DNA of 64,000 bases from Oscillibacter valericigenes Sjm18-20 (GCA_000283575.1 AP012044.1:496001-560000), one strand, 5' to 3'. Counted from the first letter of the stretch, positions 52,953 through 62,648 are shown. Program-made: numbers and translations. Notes: generated from the letters alone by a model not told the origin.

Positions 52953-53687
52953 TTAATGAGGCAGAGTATATTTTGATTTTCTCCCTTTAATTTCTCCATA
53001 TCGCCCGCCGACCACGTCCCCGGCAATTCGACCATCCACCAGTGTTACCACCCGGCGGTGCATAATGTTGACAATCATGCTGGCGTGAGTGGCCATGACC
53101 ACCGTAGTTCCACCCCGGTTCAGCTCCGACAGTACATGCATCATATCCCAGATATTGTCCTCGTCCAAATTGGCGGTCAGCTCATCCAGAACCAGAATCG
53201 GCGGGCTGTTGATCAGTGCTCTGGCAAGCTCCACCCGCCGGGCCTGTCCGATGGAGAGCTCTCCGGGGTACTTCTCACCCATGTCGCCCAAGCCCACAAT
53301 ACTTAGAGCCTTCAGCGTCCGTTCCATCAGTTTCTTCGCCCGGGTCAGGCCGCTGGTTCGGGCCACCATGATGAGATTTTCATAGATCGTACGCCGCCGC
53401 ATCAGATGTGACTCCTGAGCGACGTATCCAAAGTTCCGGCGGACCTTTGCCACGGGGAACAGCGGCAGCGGCGCCACATTTACACCGTCCAGCAGCACAA
53501 GGCCCTCATCCGCACGGAGCTGCCCTGCAATCAGCTGGAGCAGCGTGCTTTTCCCTGCGCCGCTGCTGCCCACCACAAACACGAACTCGCCCTGCTGGAT
53601 GGTGAGGTCGACGCTGCTGACGGCTTCAAGCCACCCTTGCTCGGTACGGTAGCGTTTCGTTGCTTTTTTCAATTCGATTGTCGGCAT
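52953..53687 (-). CDS. FtsE-like ABC ATPase
   Basis: A 244-residue ATPase from ATG 53687 (GGAG site). Walker A is GSSGAGKST, the Q-loop is YVAQESHL, the signature is [15 protein letters not shown] (second position Ile instead of Gly), Walker B is [12 protein letters not shown] and the switch is MATHA. It resembles FtsE, but FtsX is not adjacent, and A in MATHA replaces the usual D. It may partner with an FtsX elsewhere. It is followed by a chemotaxis receptor on the same strand. Confidence 0.88.
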   Translation of the reverse strand: MPTIELKKATKRYRTEQGWLEAVSSVDLTIQQGEFVFVVGSSGAGKSTLLQLIAGQLRADEGLVLLDGVNVAPLPLFPVAKVRRNFGYVAQESHLMRRRTIYENLIMVARTSGLTRAKKLMERTLKALSIVGLGDMGEKYPGELSIGQARRVELARALINSPPILVLDELTANLDEDNIWDMMHVLSELNRGGTTVVMATHASMIVNIMHRRVVTLVDGRIAGDVVGGRYGEIKGRKSKYTLPH

Positions 53688-53729
53688 CAGGTTTGATCTC
53701 CATCTCCGTCGCATTGCGGCAGTGAATAC

Positions 53730-53758
53730 TATACATTTTTCCCGATTTCTGTTATAAT
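53730..53758 (+). promoter_or_regulatory. Possible promoter of the C39-like peptidase gene
   Basis: TATACA and TATAAT lie 17 bases apart on the plus strand. The leader to 53951 is almost 190 bases and contains GC-rich dyads of no known class. Confidence 0.4.
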
Positions 53759-53950
53759 CGCAATGTATCCCAATCGGGGCCTCCTGGTGCCTGTCTTCCC
53801 GGATGGGGGGTAAAGGATGCTTTTTCGGGAATGTAACAACTACGGCGCAATAATTACAATTTCATTTTTATCTGTACTACATCATAATACAAAATTCAGG
53901 ATATGAAAAGCCCTAAATTTTCCTGAATTTTAGAAAGGAGGCGGCGGTCC

Positions 53951-54832
53951 ATGTCTCGCTGCCCCCGCTTTAAAAAAATTGCCGCCATCTCCATGCTGGC
54001 TGTTCTCTGCATTGGAGGGATGGAGCTGACCGCGTGCCGGTTCGCCGACCCGGTGCTGTACGAGACGATTGTCACCCCTGCGCGCCAGACCGCCTCCTCC
54101 GCATGGACGGCAGTGTCCGGCGGCGTTTCCTACGCATGGGACAAGGCGGTGTCCGTCGTCTCCCGCACCGCCGGGGCCCTCCAGAAAAATGAGGCGGAGC
54201 CGCTGGATAATCAAGCTGTCGTGGAACCCGACACGGAGCCCGCCAGCCCGGCGGACCCCACCATTACCGCGCTGGAGCAGCGGGAGTCCGGAGAGATTCT
54301 CACCGGCGGAAATCGCGAGATCATCTACTATAATCAGGCCGATGCCGTCTGGTGCGACCAGACCTATGGAAAGGACCCTCTGGGGCAATACGGCTGCGGG
54401 CCCACGACCCTGGCCATGGCGGTTTCCAGTCTGACGGACCGGGAAGTGGACCCGGAGGAAATGGCGCAGTGGGCCGTGAAGAATGGGTACTGGGCGCGGC
54501 ACGGCGGGTCTTATCTCTCCATTGTCAACGGCGCGGCTGCGGATTACGGATTGGAGATAGAATCTGTCCCCGACTGCGACGCCGAACGCCTTTGGCTGGA
54601 GTTGTCTACCGGAAAAGTGGCCGTGGCTCTGATGTCAAAGGGACATTTCACCAACGGAGGACACTTCATCCTCCTGCGGGGGGCCACTCTGGACGGCGGT
54701 ATTCTGGTGGCCGATTCCAACAGCCGGGACAGAAGCCTCATAGTGTGGGACCCGCAGATCATTCTGGACGAGCTGTCCAAAAGCCGGAACAACGGCGCTC
54801 CGCTGTGGCTTCTTTCCCCGGAGAAACCATGA
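53951..54832 (+). CDS. C39-like cysteine peptidase domain protein, membrane-anchored or secreted
   Basis: A 293-residue protein with a GGAGGCGG site. The N-terminal hydrophobic segment (AAISMLAVLCIGGMELTACR, about residues 10-30) is a signal or anchor. A 75-residue linker follows. The catalytic region starts near 125 with YYNQADAVWCDQTYG. QYGCGPTTLAMAVSSLT carries the catalytic Cys, NGGHFILLRG the His and VADSNSRD the Asp, as in Peptidase_C39_2 proteins. The substrate and site are unknown; wall or surface protein processing is plausible. It has its own promoter region and a shared terminator with the flagellar genes. Confidence 0.88.
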   Translation: MSRCPRFKKIAAISMLAVLCIGGMELTACRFADPVLYETIVTPARQTASSAWTAVSGGVSYAWDKAVSVVSRTAGALQKNEAEPLDNQAVVEPDTEPASPADPTITALEQRESGEILTGGNREIIYYNQADAVWCDQTYGKDPLGQYGCGPTTLAMAVSSLTDREVDPEEMAQWAVKNGYWARHGGSYLSIVNGAAADYGLEIESVPDCDAERLWLELSTGKVAVALMSKGHFTNGGHFILLRGATLDGGILVADSNSRDRSLIVWDPQIILDELSKSRNNGAPLWLLSPEKP

Positions 54833-54853
54833 TTGAAGAGCAAATAGAGCGTA

Positions 54854-54903
54854 AAGCGGCGGAGGGATCGCCCCAGTTTGGGCGATCACCTCTGCCGCTT
54901 CTG
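54854..54903. terminator. Bidirectional terminator between peptidase and flagellar operon
   Basis: A long imperfect stem AGCGGCGGAGG..GATCGCCC / GGGCGATC..CCTCTGCCGCT with a CAGTTT loop. It is located between convergent genes. Confidence 0.7.
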
Positions 54904-54921
54904 ATTTTGACAGAATGCGCC

Positions 54922-55326
54922 TCAGCGTTTCCGATAAACCGATTTTTCCCGGCAGAGCTTCTCACTGACCCGTTGGTCCAGTTTCGCCAACTGCTCAAGA
55001 ACCCGGCGATTCAACGCGACCTGACTTGCCACGTCCTCTTCTGCCGGGATTTTCGGTGCGCCGCCCTGTGTAACAAGGCGGTCAAACGCCGCCTTGTCCT
55101 CGCCGCTGAGATCGCAGCGCTTCAAATCCAATGCGGCGTTCAGCTCCTGCAGCTCCAGCAGCGGCGCCTGCCGGCTGGAGAGCAGCATCCGCACAGACAC
55201 CTGATCGTCCCGGTCCACGGCCTCCGCCAGCTCCCGCGTGATTCCTATGGCTTCGTTGAGCTTGCGGAGAATCTTGCTCTCCAGCGCAAGCAGCTCAACC
55301 AGAGACTCATCCCACATCGCACTCAT
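54922..55326 (-). CDS. FliT/FlgN-like flagellar chaperone candidate
   Basis: A 134-residue all-helical protein directly after fliS, with ATGA overlap. The leucine-rich helices (ESLVELLALESKILRKLNEA, then RELAEAVDRDDQVSVRML and SSRQAPLLELQELNAAL) fit the FliT/FlgN chaperone pattern. No residue motif is decisive. As last gene of the fliD-fliS operon it probably holds FliD or hook-junction proteins before export. Alternative: a paralogue of unrelated coiled-coil proteins. Confidence 0.65.
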   Translation of the reverse strand: MSAMWDESLVELLALESKILRKLNEAIGITRELAEAVDRDDQVSVRMLLSSRQAPLLELQELNAALDLKRCDLSGEDKAAFDRLVTQGGAPKIPAEEDVASQVALNRRVLEQLAKLDQRVSEKLCREKSVYRKR

Positions 55327-55697
55327 CGCTCAGACGAGTCTCTTTCCGCTGCACGGAAGCTGTCCCGCAGGTCCGTTACCATGGGGCGGAGTCTGGTCAG
55401 CTCTATCTGGTTCCGTCCGGCCTTTACGCGGTTGAAATCGTAGCAGAAGAAATCGTACAGACGGTGCAGCTCCGTGCTGATTGGATACTTATGGTCCAGC
55501 GTGGCGTCCAGATAGTACAAAATATCAAGGCACCGGTCCACGGACGCCTCAAAAAGCGGATAGTCCTTCTGATCCAGCGCGATGCTCGCCCGGGCGGTCC
55601 GCTTGACCAATTCATCATAGAGAACGATCAGCAGCTCGCCTTGCGTCATGGTGCTGACGGACTGTTGCTTATACTGCTGATAACCCTGTGCTTCCAT
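55323..55697 (-). CDS. fliS: Flagellar export chaperone FliS
   Basis: A 124-residue protein, the FliS length. YQQYKQQSVSTMTQGELLIV and LYDELVKRTARASIALD are the conserved N-terminal helices, and LDILYYLDATLDHKYPISTE the central pair. GGAGG precedes ATG 55697. It binds the flagellin C-terminus and prevents early assembly. It lies 51 bases after fliD and overlaps the next gene by 4 bases. Confidence 0.95.
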   Translation of the reverse strand: MEAQGYQQYKQQSVSTMTQGELLIVLYDELVKRTARASIALDQKDYPLFEASVDRCLDILYYLDATLDHKYPISTELHRLYDFFCYDFNRVKAGRNQIELTRLRPMVTDLRDSFRAAERDSSER

Positions 55698-55748
55698 GCC
55701 TGTTCCTCCATTTTCTCGTTCGCGTCTCTCTCATTTCGTTTTAACGTC

Positions 55749-58364
55749 TTAGCTGCCCAGCATGCTAGAGATCATGGAACTCTGGGAATTCATTGAGTTG
55801 GTCAGCTGTTCCAGCCGCGTGAACATTTTCGTGTAATAATCAACTTTATCGGAAAGCCTGTCCTGCCATTTGTCGATCTGATCATCGTAATTGTTGATCT
55901 GATCCTGCAGGGAATTGCTCAGCAGCGACAGAGGAGAATAGATGGAACCGGCCTTTTGGACCAGAATACCCTTGGTGGAGCCGGTGGTGGCGGCGTAAGA
56001 CGACATCACCTTGCTGACGTTCACCATCAGGCCGCTGCTCCCGAAGGTAAACGCATCGCGCACACTGTCCGGATTGTTGCTCAGTGCATCCCGCAGCGCA
56101 TCCTCGTCCACCTTAATGGAGGTGACGCCATCGGAGTAAGTGGTGGTGATCCCGATTTTAGAAAGGGTGTTGGATGCTGTACCGCCGGGGGAAATGGCGG
56201 AGAGCAGCTTGCTGTAAAGGCTGGAAAGATCGCTGTCGTTGAACAGGATGCCCTGCTTTGCCTTCTCCTCATAACTCTTGATATCGGAGTCCGACATATC
56301 CTTTTTGTCGTCGTCGGTCAGTGGCTCATAGCGGCTTTTGTCCCTTTTGTAGTTGGGCGTGGCGGAGTATGCGTCGTGTACCGTTTTCAGAATGTCGTTG
56401 AGGTCTTTGACCATGTCGGTAATCGTACTTACGATCTTGTCCGAGTCGGCGGCGGTGGAAAACGAGACGGCTTCGGTTCCCGGCAACAGCGTACCCAACG
56501 TAGTAACCTTCCCCTCCGCGTCTTTCACATCTTCCGTATAATTACCAAACGTCCCCTTGAGGGTGACGGACAGGCCGTCCACATCGAAGTTGTTGTCCAT
56601 GCGTTTGATGTTCTCCATCGGAACACCGTTGACGCTCATGCTGAGAATGGCGTCGGTTCCTGCAGTATATTTCCCGGAAGTGACTATGCCGGCGGCGGCT
56701 GCGTCGGGATCGTTGACCGCGCCAAACAGCAGGGCCGCCAGATTGGTCGTTGTCGAGCCGGAAATGGTGTGGTTGATCACAATCTGGTTGGCGGCACCGG
56801 TCTCCTGGGTGGTGAGCTGGAGCTTGTTGGTAGTCTTGGAAAAGCTGGCCGTCAGACCGACACTCTTGGAGTTTACGGCGGTCAGCACCGACTCCATGGC
56901 GGTATCCCGGGTAAAGGTCAGCATCTTTCCGCTGATCTCAAAATCATAGCCGTAGAGCTGCTTGCCGTCGCGGCCAAGGCGGTTGCTTTGCGAGTCGGTC
57001 AGGTTGCCGTCCGCGTCGTAATATCTGCCGGTGTCTTCATCCAGAGTGATGGTGGTGGTGGATTTCAGAGCCGTACCCGTGATGCCGCCCAGCGTCTCCG
57101 AGTCCGTGGCAGTCGTCCGCTCCAGCAGCTCACCCAGTGTCTTGCCCTTGTCAAGATAGCTGGTGGCAGTGCTGCCGCCGAGGCCCAGCGCCCCCCCCAC
57201 AGCGGAGGTGGCGGAGATGGAGATGGCGGAACCCTGCTGGCCGGTAATCTGAATGCACTTAATTGGGTTTCCATCATCATTTAAAATGTCATTTCCGTCT
57301 GCGTCCTTCATGGTGGCGAGGCTCACATGAACGTCCATGCCAAAGGCGGATTGTACGGAATCTTCTAAATTACTAATGAACGTTGTGCGAGCAGTTTCCT
57401 TTTCAGCGTCACTGGCGCTCGCGTCGACGGAGTAAGTGGGCATCGTGATGGTCTTGGTCTTGCCGTCCACGGTCATGGAAAACGTCTTCCCGGATAGATA
57501 ACTGCCCACGGTACCGGTGGTATCCACCAGAGCGGCCGCGGAGGGAATGGTAAAGGAGGAGGATGCCTCTGCGGACGGGTCAATCCCAAGGGTGGTTTTC
57601 AGCTTGCCGGTGGCGTCGGTGATGGTCACGGTATTTCCGGCGTTCTGATTGTCAGTGAACGTCACCGTTCCATCATCGCCCAGCGTAGCCTTCACCATCG
57701 TGCTGGCGGCCACATTTTCGCCGCTGGAAGTGGTAACCGCGGTGCTGGCCAGCTTGGCGTTGATGGCGTCTACAAAGCTCGACTCCGAGCTATAGGTTTC
57801 CAGGTCGTCGAAGCTCAGGCTGATGGTACGGCTGGAGCCGTAAGACAGGGTCATGGTGCCGCTGACGTTGCTCAGGGGCATTGGCTTGCTCAGGTCCAGA
57901 CTTTTGCTGCCGACAATGGTGGCCATATCGGGACTCCCGCCAAAGCCCAAGTCGGTAGCGGAAATGCTGTAGGTGGAATTGGTGGCCAGCTGCTTGACGC
58001 CCAGGATCTGAACGTCGCTTGAGGTCTTGCCAGTGGCGGAAACCTTGGAGGCATTGGTGCCGTTGGTGGTGGTGGTTACCGCCTTGTTGAAATAACTGGC
58101 GCTGAGCAGGTTCGTGGACGAGGTATAGGACGTGTAAGTCTGCGCAAATTTGATCATGGGGGTGGAGATGTTTCGGATTGCCTCCTGCTTCCATGTAAGG
58201 CTGGTCTGCTTTTGCTCCAAAGATGAGATCTTGGTCTGATAGCCGCTGACGGCATTTTCAATCATGGTCTCCGTGTCCATTCCTGTGGCGAGGCCGGACA
58301 GGACGTTTCGGCTGCCGTATAGACTGCTGGAATTACTGCTGGTAACTCCACTGACGGACGACAT
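55749..58364 (-). CDS. fliD: Flagellar filament cap protein FliD
   Basis: An 871-residue protein from ATG 58364 (GAGAGGAG site 8 bases upstream). FliD_N (LSGLATGMDTETMIENAVSG, about residues 20-120) and FliD_C (about 560-850, with VDEDALRDALSNNPDSVRDA) are present. The C-terminal helix (LSDKVDYYTKMFTRLEQLT) carries the typical cap-interaction segment. The protein is longer than common FliD (450-700) because of extra Thr/Ser-rich beta domains between. It forms the cap at the filament tip. First gene of the fliD-fliS-fliT-like operon, behind a SigD-type promoter. Confidence 0.95.
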   Translation of the reverse strand: MSSVSGVTSSNSSSLYGSRNVLSGLATGMDTETMIENAVSGYQTKISSLEQKQTSLTWKQEAIRNISTPMIKFAQTYTSYTSSTNLLSASYFNKAVTTTTNGTNASKVSATGKTSSDVQILGVKQLATNSTYSISATDLGFGGSPDMATIVGSKSLDLSKPMPLSNVSGTMTLSYGSSRTISLSFDDLETYSSESSFVDAINAKLASTAVTTSSGENVAASTMVKATLGDDGTVTFTDNQNAGNTVTITDATGKLKTTLGIDPSAEASSSFTIPSAAALVDTTGTVGSYLSGKTFSMTVDGKTKTITMPTYSVDASASDAEKETARTTFISNLEDSVQSAFGMDVHVSLATMKDADGNDILNDDGNPIKCIQITGQQGSAISISATSAVGGALGLGGSTATSYLDKGKTLGELLERTTATDSETLGGITGTALKSTTTITLDEDTGRYYDADGNLTDSQSNRLGRDGKQLYGYDFEISGKMLTFTRDTAMESVLTAVNSKSVGLTASFSKTTNKLQLTTQETGAANQIVINHTISGSTTTNLAALLFGAVNDPDAAAAGIVTSGKYTAGTDAILSMSVNGVPMENIKRMDNNFDVDGLSVTLKGTFGNYTEDVKDAEGKVTTLGTLLPGTEAVSFSTAADSDKIVSTITDMVKDLNDILKTVHDAYSATPNYKRDKSRYEPLTDDDKKDMSDSDIKSYEEKAKQGILFNDSDLSSLYSKLLSAISPGGTASNTLSKIGITTTYSDGVTSIKVDEDALRDALSNNPDSVRDAFTFGSSGLMVNVSKVMSSYAATTGSTKGILVQKAGSIYSPLSLLSNSLQDQINNYDDQIDKWQDRLSDKVDYYTKMFTRLEQLTNSMNSQSSMISSMLGS

Positions 58365-58452
58365 AACTATCGCTCCTCTCATTTCCGTACGTGTGTAAAT
58401 CTCTTGCAAGGTACCGTATTTAAAGAAAATTTGATTCTAACTCTATACTTTT

Positions 58453-58479
58453 TTATCGACATATAGTATAGTAAAGTTA
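58453..58479 (-). promoter_or_regulatory. SigD-type promoter of the fliD operon
   Basis: On the minus strand TAAC (58479-58476), 15 bases and GTCGATAA (58460-58453) closely match the TAAA-N15-GCCGATAA consensus of flagellar sigma factor. It lies about 90 bases upstream of fliD. Confidence 0.65.
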
Positions 58480-58521
58480 AGAGTTTCGGCAAAGTTTTTT
58501 ATTTTATGGGGAGGGTTTCCT

Positions 58522-59301
58522 GTGGCTACGATCATCACGGTCACAAATCAGAAAGGCGGCGTCGGCAAGACCACGACCGCCGCTGCGTTGCTGTGTTCGC
58601 TTTACGAGCGAGGCCAGCGGGTTCTTGGCGTAGATCTCGACCCGCAGGGGAGCTTGAGCTTCAGTCTTGGACTGGATACGGAGAACTGCGCCACGGTCTA
58701 CGATCTTTTCAAGGGCCGGGTCACCGTCGACGAGACCATCACCCCCTCCCGCGGAATTGACCTTCTCCCTGCCAACATCCTGCTGTCCGCGGCAGAGCTG
58801 GAATTTAACCGCACAGGCCGTGAATTTATGCTGCGCGGCGAACTGGCCCATGTGGTGGACCGGTACGATTATATCATCATCGATACGCCACCCGCTCTGA
58901 ATGTTCTGACCGTCAATGCGTATGTGGCATCCGATCATCTTGTCATCCCCATGGTACCGGAAATTCTGAGCCTTTTGGGCGTGGCCCAGATTAAAGAGAC
59001 GATTGACACCGTCCAGGAATGCTACAATCCGAAGTTAAAGGTGCTGGGGATTCTGCTGAACAAATATAACGCCCGCCTGACACTGAACCGTGAGGTCAGC
59101 GAGATGGCCAACCAGATAGCAAAGCAGCTGAGGACCGACGTATTCAAAACCGTGATCCGCTCCAGTATTTCTGTGGCGGAGGCCCCGGCCCACGGAGAGA
59201 GCGTTCTGAGCTACGCGCCCAACTCCAAGCCCGCCGAAGATTTCCAGCATCTCACCTCTGAAATCACTTCTTTGCTGCGTGAGCAGTCGGACAATCGGTG
59301 A
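58522..59301 (+). CDS. ParA/Soj-family ATPase
   Basis: A 259-residue protein starting with GTG 58522 (GGGGAGGG site). The deviant Walker A NQKGGVGKTTTAAALL is at about residues 8-23, the Walker A' is VDLDPQGSLS, and Walker B is YIIIDTPPALN. ParA proteins position DNA, chemoreceptors or other cargo. No ParB follows; instead a ComFB-domain protein comes 28 bases later, and the fliD operon is divergent. A role in placing flagellar or chemotaxis complexes is possible (inference). The 96-base divergent region holds the fliD promoter. Confidence 0.92.
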   Translation: MATIITVTNQKGGVGKTTTAAALLCSLYERGQRVLGVDLDPQGSLSFSLGLDTENCATVYDLFKGRVTVDETITPSRGIDLLPANILLSAAELEFNRTGREFMLRGELAHVVDRYDYIIIDTPPALNVLTVNAYVASDHLVIPMVPEILSLLGVAQIKETIDTVQECYNPKLKVLGILLNKYNARLTLNREVSEMANQIAKQLRTDVFKTVIRSSISVAEAPAHGESVLSYAPNSKPAEDFQHLTSEITSLLREQSDNR

Positions 59302-59329
59302 GGCAGTTTGTAAACAGGAGGAATCCATC

Positions 59330-60040
59330 ATGCCCGCCCATAGGAAAAACACAAACAAGACCGCTCATGTATTGAATGTAATCACGGCCGGACAGGACTC
59401 CGGCGTTCCCCCCTTCGCCGGCGGAGCACACGCTGCCGCCCCGCCGATACCGTCTGCCCCGTCCCCGGTCTCTCCGCCCGCCGCCGTCCTTTCCAACGTC
59501 GTAGAGGTGGAGCATGCTCCCGAGGAGCTGTCCGACCAGATACGCAAGGCGCTGAGCGAGGAATTGGCCCGGGGGAAAGACAATTCATTTTCCGTCTTCC
59601 AGCCGGAGACCGTCCAAATCAGTGCCGCCGTACCTGCGCCGCAGCCATCCACCACCGTGTCTCCTGCTGTCGCAGCGCAGCCGACTTCTCCCGCCTGTGA
59701 GATTGCTCCGCGGCCCGTATCTTTGCCACAGGCCGCGGCTCCGCAGAGCGGAAGCCCGGTACAGGCGGGGGAGAGCGACGAGAGCGAATATATCAACGTC
59801 ATGCAGGTACTTGTGGATGAAAAAACACCCAGGTACATGCAGCTTTTAGGCGTGTGTCCCTGCAGCCGTTGCCTGGCCGACGTAAAAGCATTGGCCCTGT
59901 GCCATTTGGAACCAAAGTACATTGTGATCCAAAAGAGTCAGAGGTTCCCTTACTCGGTGTACGAAAATTACTACAACGCAGCCGTAACGTCACAGATCAT
60001 TTCGGCTTGCCGGGTCGTCATGGGCAATCCGCGGCACTGA
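59330..60040 (+). CDS. ComFB-domain protein with long disordered N-terminus
   Basis: A 236-residue protein from ATG 59330 (AGGAGG site). Residues 1-145 are Pro/Ala/Ser-rich and probably unstructured. The last 85 residues match ComFB: YINVMQVLVDEKTPRYMQL, then CPCSRCLADVKALALCHLEP and ENYYNAAVTSQIISAC. The CPCSRC cysteines could bind zinc. ComFB domains have been reported as cyclic dinucleotide receptors in some bacteria, so this protein may link a nucleotide second messenger to ParA; that is inference from gene order. Confidence 0.88.
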   Translation: MPAHRKNTNKTAHVLNVITAGQDSGVPPFAGGAHAAAPPIPSAPSPVSPPAAVLSNVVEVEHAPEELSDQIRKALSEELARGKDNSFSVFQPETVQISAAVPAPQPSTTVSPAVAAQPTSPACEIAPRPVSLPQAAAPQSGSPVQAGESDESEYINVMQVLVDEKTPRYMQLLGVCPCSRCLADVKALALCHLEPKYIVIQKSQRFPYSVYENYYNAAVTSQIISACRVVMGNPRH

Positions 60041-60124
60041 TTTTCTTTTCTTTCCCCCGGAGGCAAGGCATCTGCCGGCCCGCGGACTGCCGCAGAGCTT
60101 AAATCAAGATGGGGAGAGTATGCT

Positions 60125-60966
60125 ATGACTTACCATACACTGGAACAGGCAGAACGTCCCTTGATCCACCGCGCTTTTGTCGCGGCGTTTTCTGACTATC
60201 AGGTAAATATTGAGATGCCGTTCGTAAGCTTTGACCGGATGATGCGCAGGCGTGGCTTTATCCCACGGATTTCCGTTGGAGCGTTCGATGGAGAGAAGCT
60301 GATTGGTTTTTCACTGACTGGGCTGCGCATATATGACGGGGTCCTCACCGCTTACGATATTGCGACGGGTGTTGTGCCCGAATATCGGCGGCAGAGTGTC
60401 ACAAGTGAAGTTTTTTGCGGGAGCGAGCCTTGTTGAAGGAAAAGCACGCTGAACGATACCTTCTGGAAGTAATCCAGACCAACCTGCCGGCTGTCCAGCT
60501 ATACACAAAGCAGGGATTTCAGATTCGCAGAGAATTCTCGTGCTTTCAAATTGACCGCAAGTGCCTGGCACAACGCGCGCAGTATCATGCCGAGCAAAGC
60601 GATTGGATGAGCCCGGAACAGGGAAAGAACTTTTGGGATTTTGAGCCTTCCTGGCAAAACTCAGATGCTTCCGTATCTGCCATACCTGAGGCGTTTTCCA
60701 GTATAGTTGTTCGAGCTGGCGATGAAGCAGCTGGATATGGTATCATTGAGAAGAAAACCGGAGATATTCCCCAGTTTGCAGTGAATCCTAAATTTCGAAG
60801 AGCCGGAGTTGGAACCAGCCTTGTTGTCGGACTGACGAAATACACGGAAGCGGAGAAAATCCGCGTCCTTAACATCGAAGCACCGCAAGAGGCAGTTTCA
60901 AGTTTTCTGGAGTCTCTTGGCTTTGAATATTACGTCAGACAGTATGAAATGTCACTGCCACTCTGA
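60125..60966 (+). pseudogene. Two-domain GNAT acetyltransferase gene with a frameshift
   Basis: The gene starts at ATG 60125 (GGGGAG site). The first frame (VVPEYRRQSVTSEVF, acetyl-CoA motif region) ends at a stop near 60436. The protein continues in the next frame as RERALLKEKHAERYLLEVIQ to the end, with a second GNAT domain (FAVNPKFRRAGVGTSLVVG). The break is at a run of six T (60411-60416): a seventh T would restore EVFLRERALLKEK. The coding sequence is otherwise intact, so the shift is recent or a sequencing error. Confidence 0.8.
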
Positions 60967-61075
60967 AAAATTAATTCGCGCTTTCTCAGTGGTTCTGCGG
61001 CTGTGCGAGTTTCAAGAGATGTTGTCATTTCTCCCAACGTCCGGAAGACATTGTATTCCGGTGAAGTCCCAAATT

Positions 61076-62647
61076 TCAGCCGGTAGACAAAACGCCGTTT
61101 GGGATTCAGACCCAAGCGGCGTTTTTCATGCGAATAATCGAATTGGGAACAAATAGCAGGGAAAAGAGAAAGGGAAAATCGTATTTGGGCTTGAACCTGG
61201 GGTCTTCCGATTTCCAGATTGCCAGCTTTTTGAGATTCATGCAGGCGAAAGTGAGCAAAGCCTGCATCGTCACTTTGGCTTTGCCCCGTAAGGTAGTATA
61301 TCTCAACCCATGTTTTTCTTTTGCGTCGGCGAAAACCCGTTCGATGGTTTCCGCACGCTCCCGGTAAATTGCTTTTCCCCGCGGTGTGTAGCGAAAATCT
61401 TCCGCGACGTCCAGATCGTTCGCCCATACATGCCGCGTTACAGTTTTCTGACAGTTCCTACTCTGCGTGCACTGCGCCCGTTTCGGACAGCATTTGCAGA
61501 TTTTTGGGTCGCTTTTGTATTCCCGGTATCCGTCACGGTTTGTGGTTGAGTAGCGCAGAACCTGGTTGTTTGGGCAGAGAACACAGTCGTAATATTGGTC
61601 GTATACATATTCGTAGGGCTTGAAATATCCTTTTTTGCTCATCGGCCTTTTGTAAGGCAAAACCGGAATTCGGTGGTCGTCCAGAATCTGTTTGCAGATA
61701 TATGGGATCTTGTAACCAGCGTCGGCAACAACGTACTTGATTTCAGGGAACGTGGCCTTTACTTTGTCATAAATGCTTTTGAACATCACGCTGTCATGGA
61801 CGTTGGCGGGGGAAAGTTCTACGCCAAGGATGAAGTTGTGCCGGTCGCAGGCTGTGTGCGCGGTGTAGGCGAAACATTTTTCATGCTCCCCTTTGTGGAA
61901 CATGCCGCACTCCGGATCGGTGGTGCTTTTTTCGATCTCTTTAGTCTGTCCGGCCCCGCCGCCTTTTCCCGAGTCGTCATCGTCAAATGGCTTTTTCCCA
62001 CGAACCTCCCGGTCCTTGTTGATTTCCTCCATCAACTCTTTTTGGTAATGCCGGGCCTCTTCCTGAACCTGCACCTTCATTTTCCTGTTTCGGTTGGCGC
62101 TGGCCTTGATATGCCTGGAATCAATGAACACCGCCTTCGGGTCCACATACTTCAGCTTCACCGCTTCCAGCAGAATACGGGCGAATATTTTCTCAAAAAT
62201 ATCGGTGCCCTCAAACCGCCGGGAATAATTTTTTCCAAAGGTCGTAAAATGAGGGATCGGATCGTTCCAGTCATATCCCAAAAACCAGCGATATGCCGCA
62301 TTGACCTCGATTTCTTTGATCGTCTGCCGCATGCTGCGGATTCCAAATAGATACTGGATGAACACGATCTTGAACAGCACTACAGGATCAATACTTGGAC
62401 GGCCCGTATCTTCGCTGTACCTGCCTTTCACCAAATCATATATGAAACTGAAATCAATTGCTTTTTCGATTTTCCTGAGAAGATGGTCTTTTGGAACCAA
62501 ATCCTCCATGCAGTAAAAGCCGATCTGCTTCCGGCTGTCTTCACCTTTTTGGTTCACCATCTTTTATCACCTGCTTCTATTTTACCATCTTCTAAGCACT
62601 AAAAAAAGACAAAGCATCATTTCTCTGATACTTTGTCTACAGGCTGA
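61076..62647 (-). mobile_element. IS1182-family insertion sequence, about 1.57 kb
   Basis: TCAGCCGGTAGACAAA at 61076-61091 and TTTGTCTACAGGCTGA at 62632-62647 form terminal inverted repeats (15 of 16). They enclose one complete transposase gene. No clear target duplication is visible, so the exact ends may differ by a few bases. A hairpin (61091-61123) overlaps the transposase stop and can terminate transcription. Confidence 0.8.
61106..62560 (-). CDS. IS1182-family transposase
   Basis: A 484-residue transposase. The N-terminal DUF772-type domain (DLVKGRYSEDTGRPSIDPVV, VFIQYLFGIRSMRQTI) is followed by a DDE domain: FIDSRHIKASANRN, VVADAGYKIPYICKQI and the C-terminal ERVFADAKEKHGLRYTTLRG. A four-cysteine cluster (CKCCPKRAQC) sits before the last part, as in IS1182 proteins. 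The gene is intact, so this copy may be active. Confidence 0.92.
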   Translation of the reverse strand: MVNQKGEDSRKQIGFYCMEDLVPKDHLLRKIEKAIDFSFIYDLVKGRYSEDTGRPSIDPVVLFKIVFIQYLFGIRSMRQTIKEIEVNAAYRWFLGYDWNDPIPHFTTFGKNYSRRFEGTDIFEKIFARILLEAVKLKYVDPKAVFIDSRHIKASANRNRKMKVQVQEEARHYQKELMEEINKDREVRGKKPFDDDDSGKGGGAGQTKEIEKSTTDPECGMFHKGEHEKCFAYTAHTACDRHNFILGVELSPANVHDSVMFKSIYDKVKATFPEIKYVVADAGYKIPYICKQILDDHRIPVLPYKRPMSKKGYFKPYEYVYDQYYDCVLCPNNQVLRYSTTNRDGYREYKSDPKICKCCPKRAQCTQSRNCQKTVTRHVWANDLDVAEDFRYTPRGKAIYRERAETIERVFADAKEKHGLRYTTLRGKAKVTMQALLTFACMNLKKLAIWKSEDPRFKPKYDFPFLFSLLFVPNSIIRMKNAAWV

Positions 62648-62648
62648 G

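Noticed and set aside
53760..53950. Cyclic-di-GMP riboswitch in the leader of the C39-like peptidase gene
   Set aside because: GC-rich dyads exist, but none of the conserved GEMM sequence blocks is present.
55956..57284. 442-codon open frame antisense to fliD
   Set aside because: It is Gly/Val/His-rich with no domain pattern, produced by the repetitive Thr/Ser codons of fliD.
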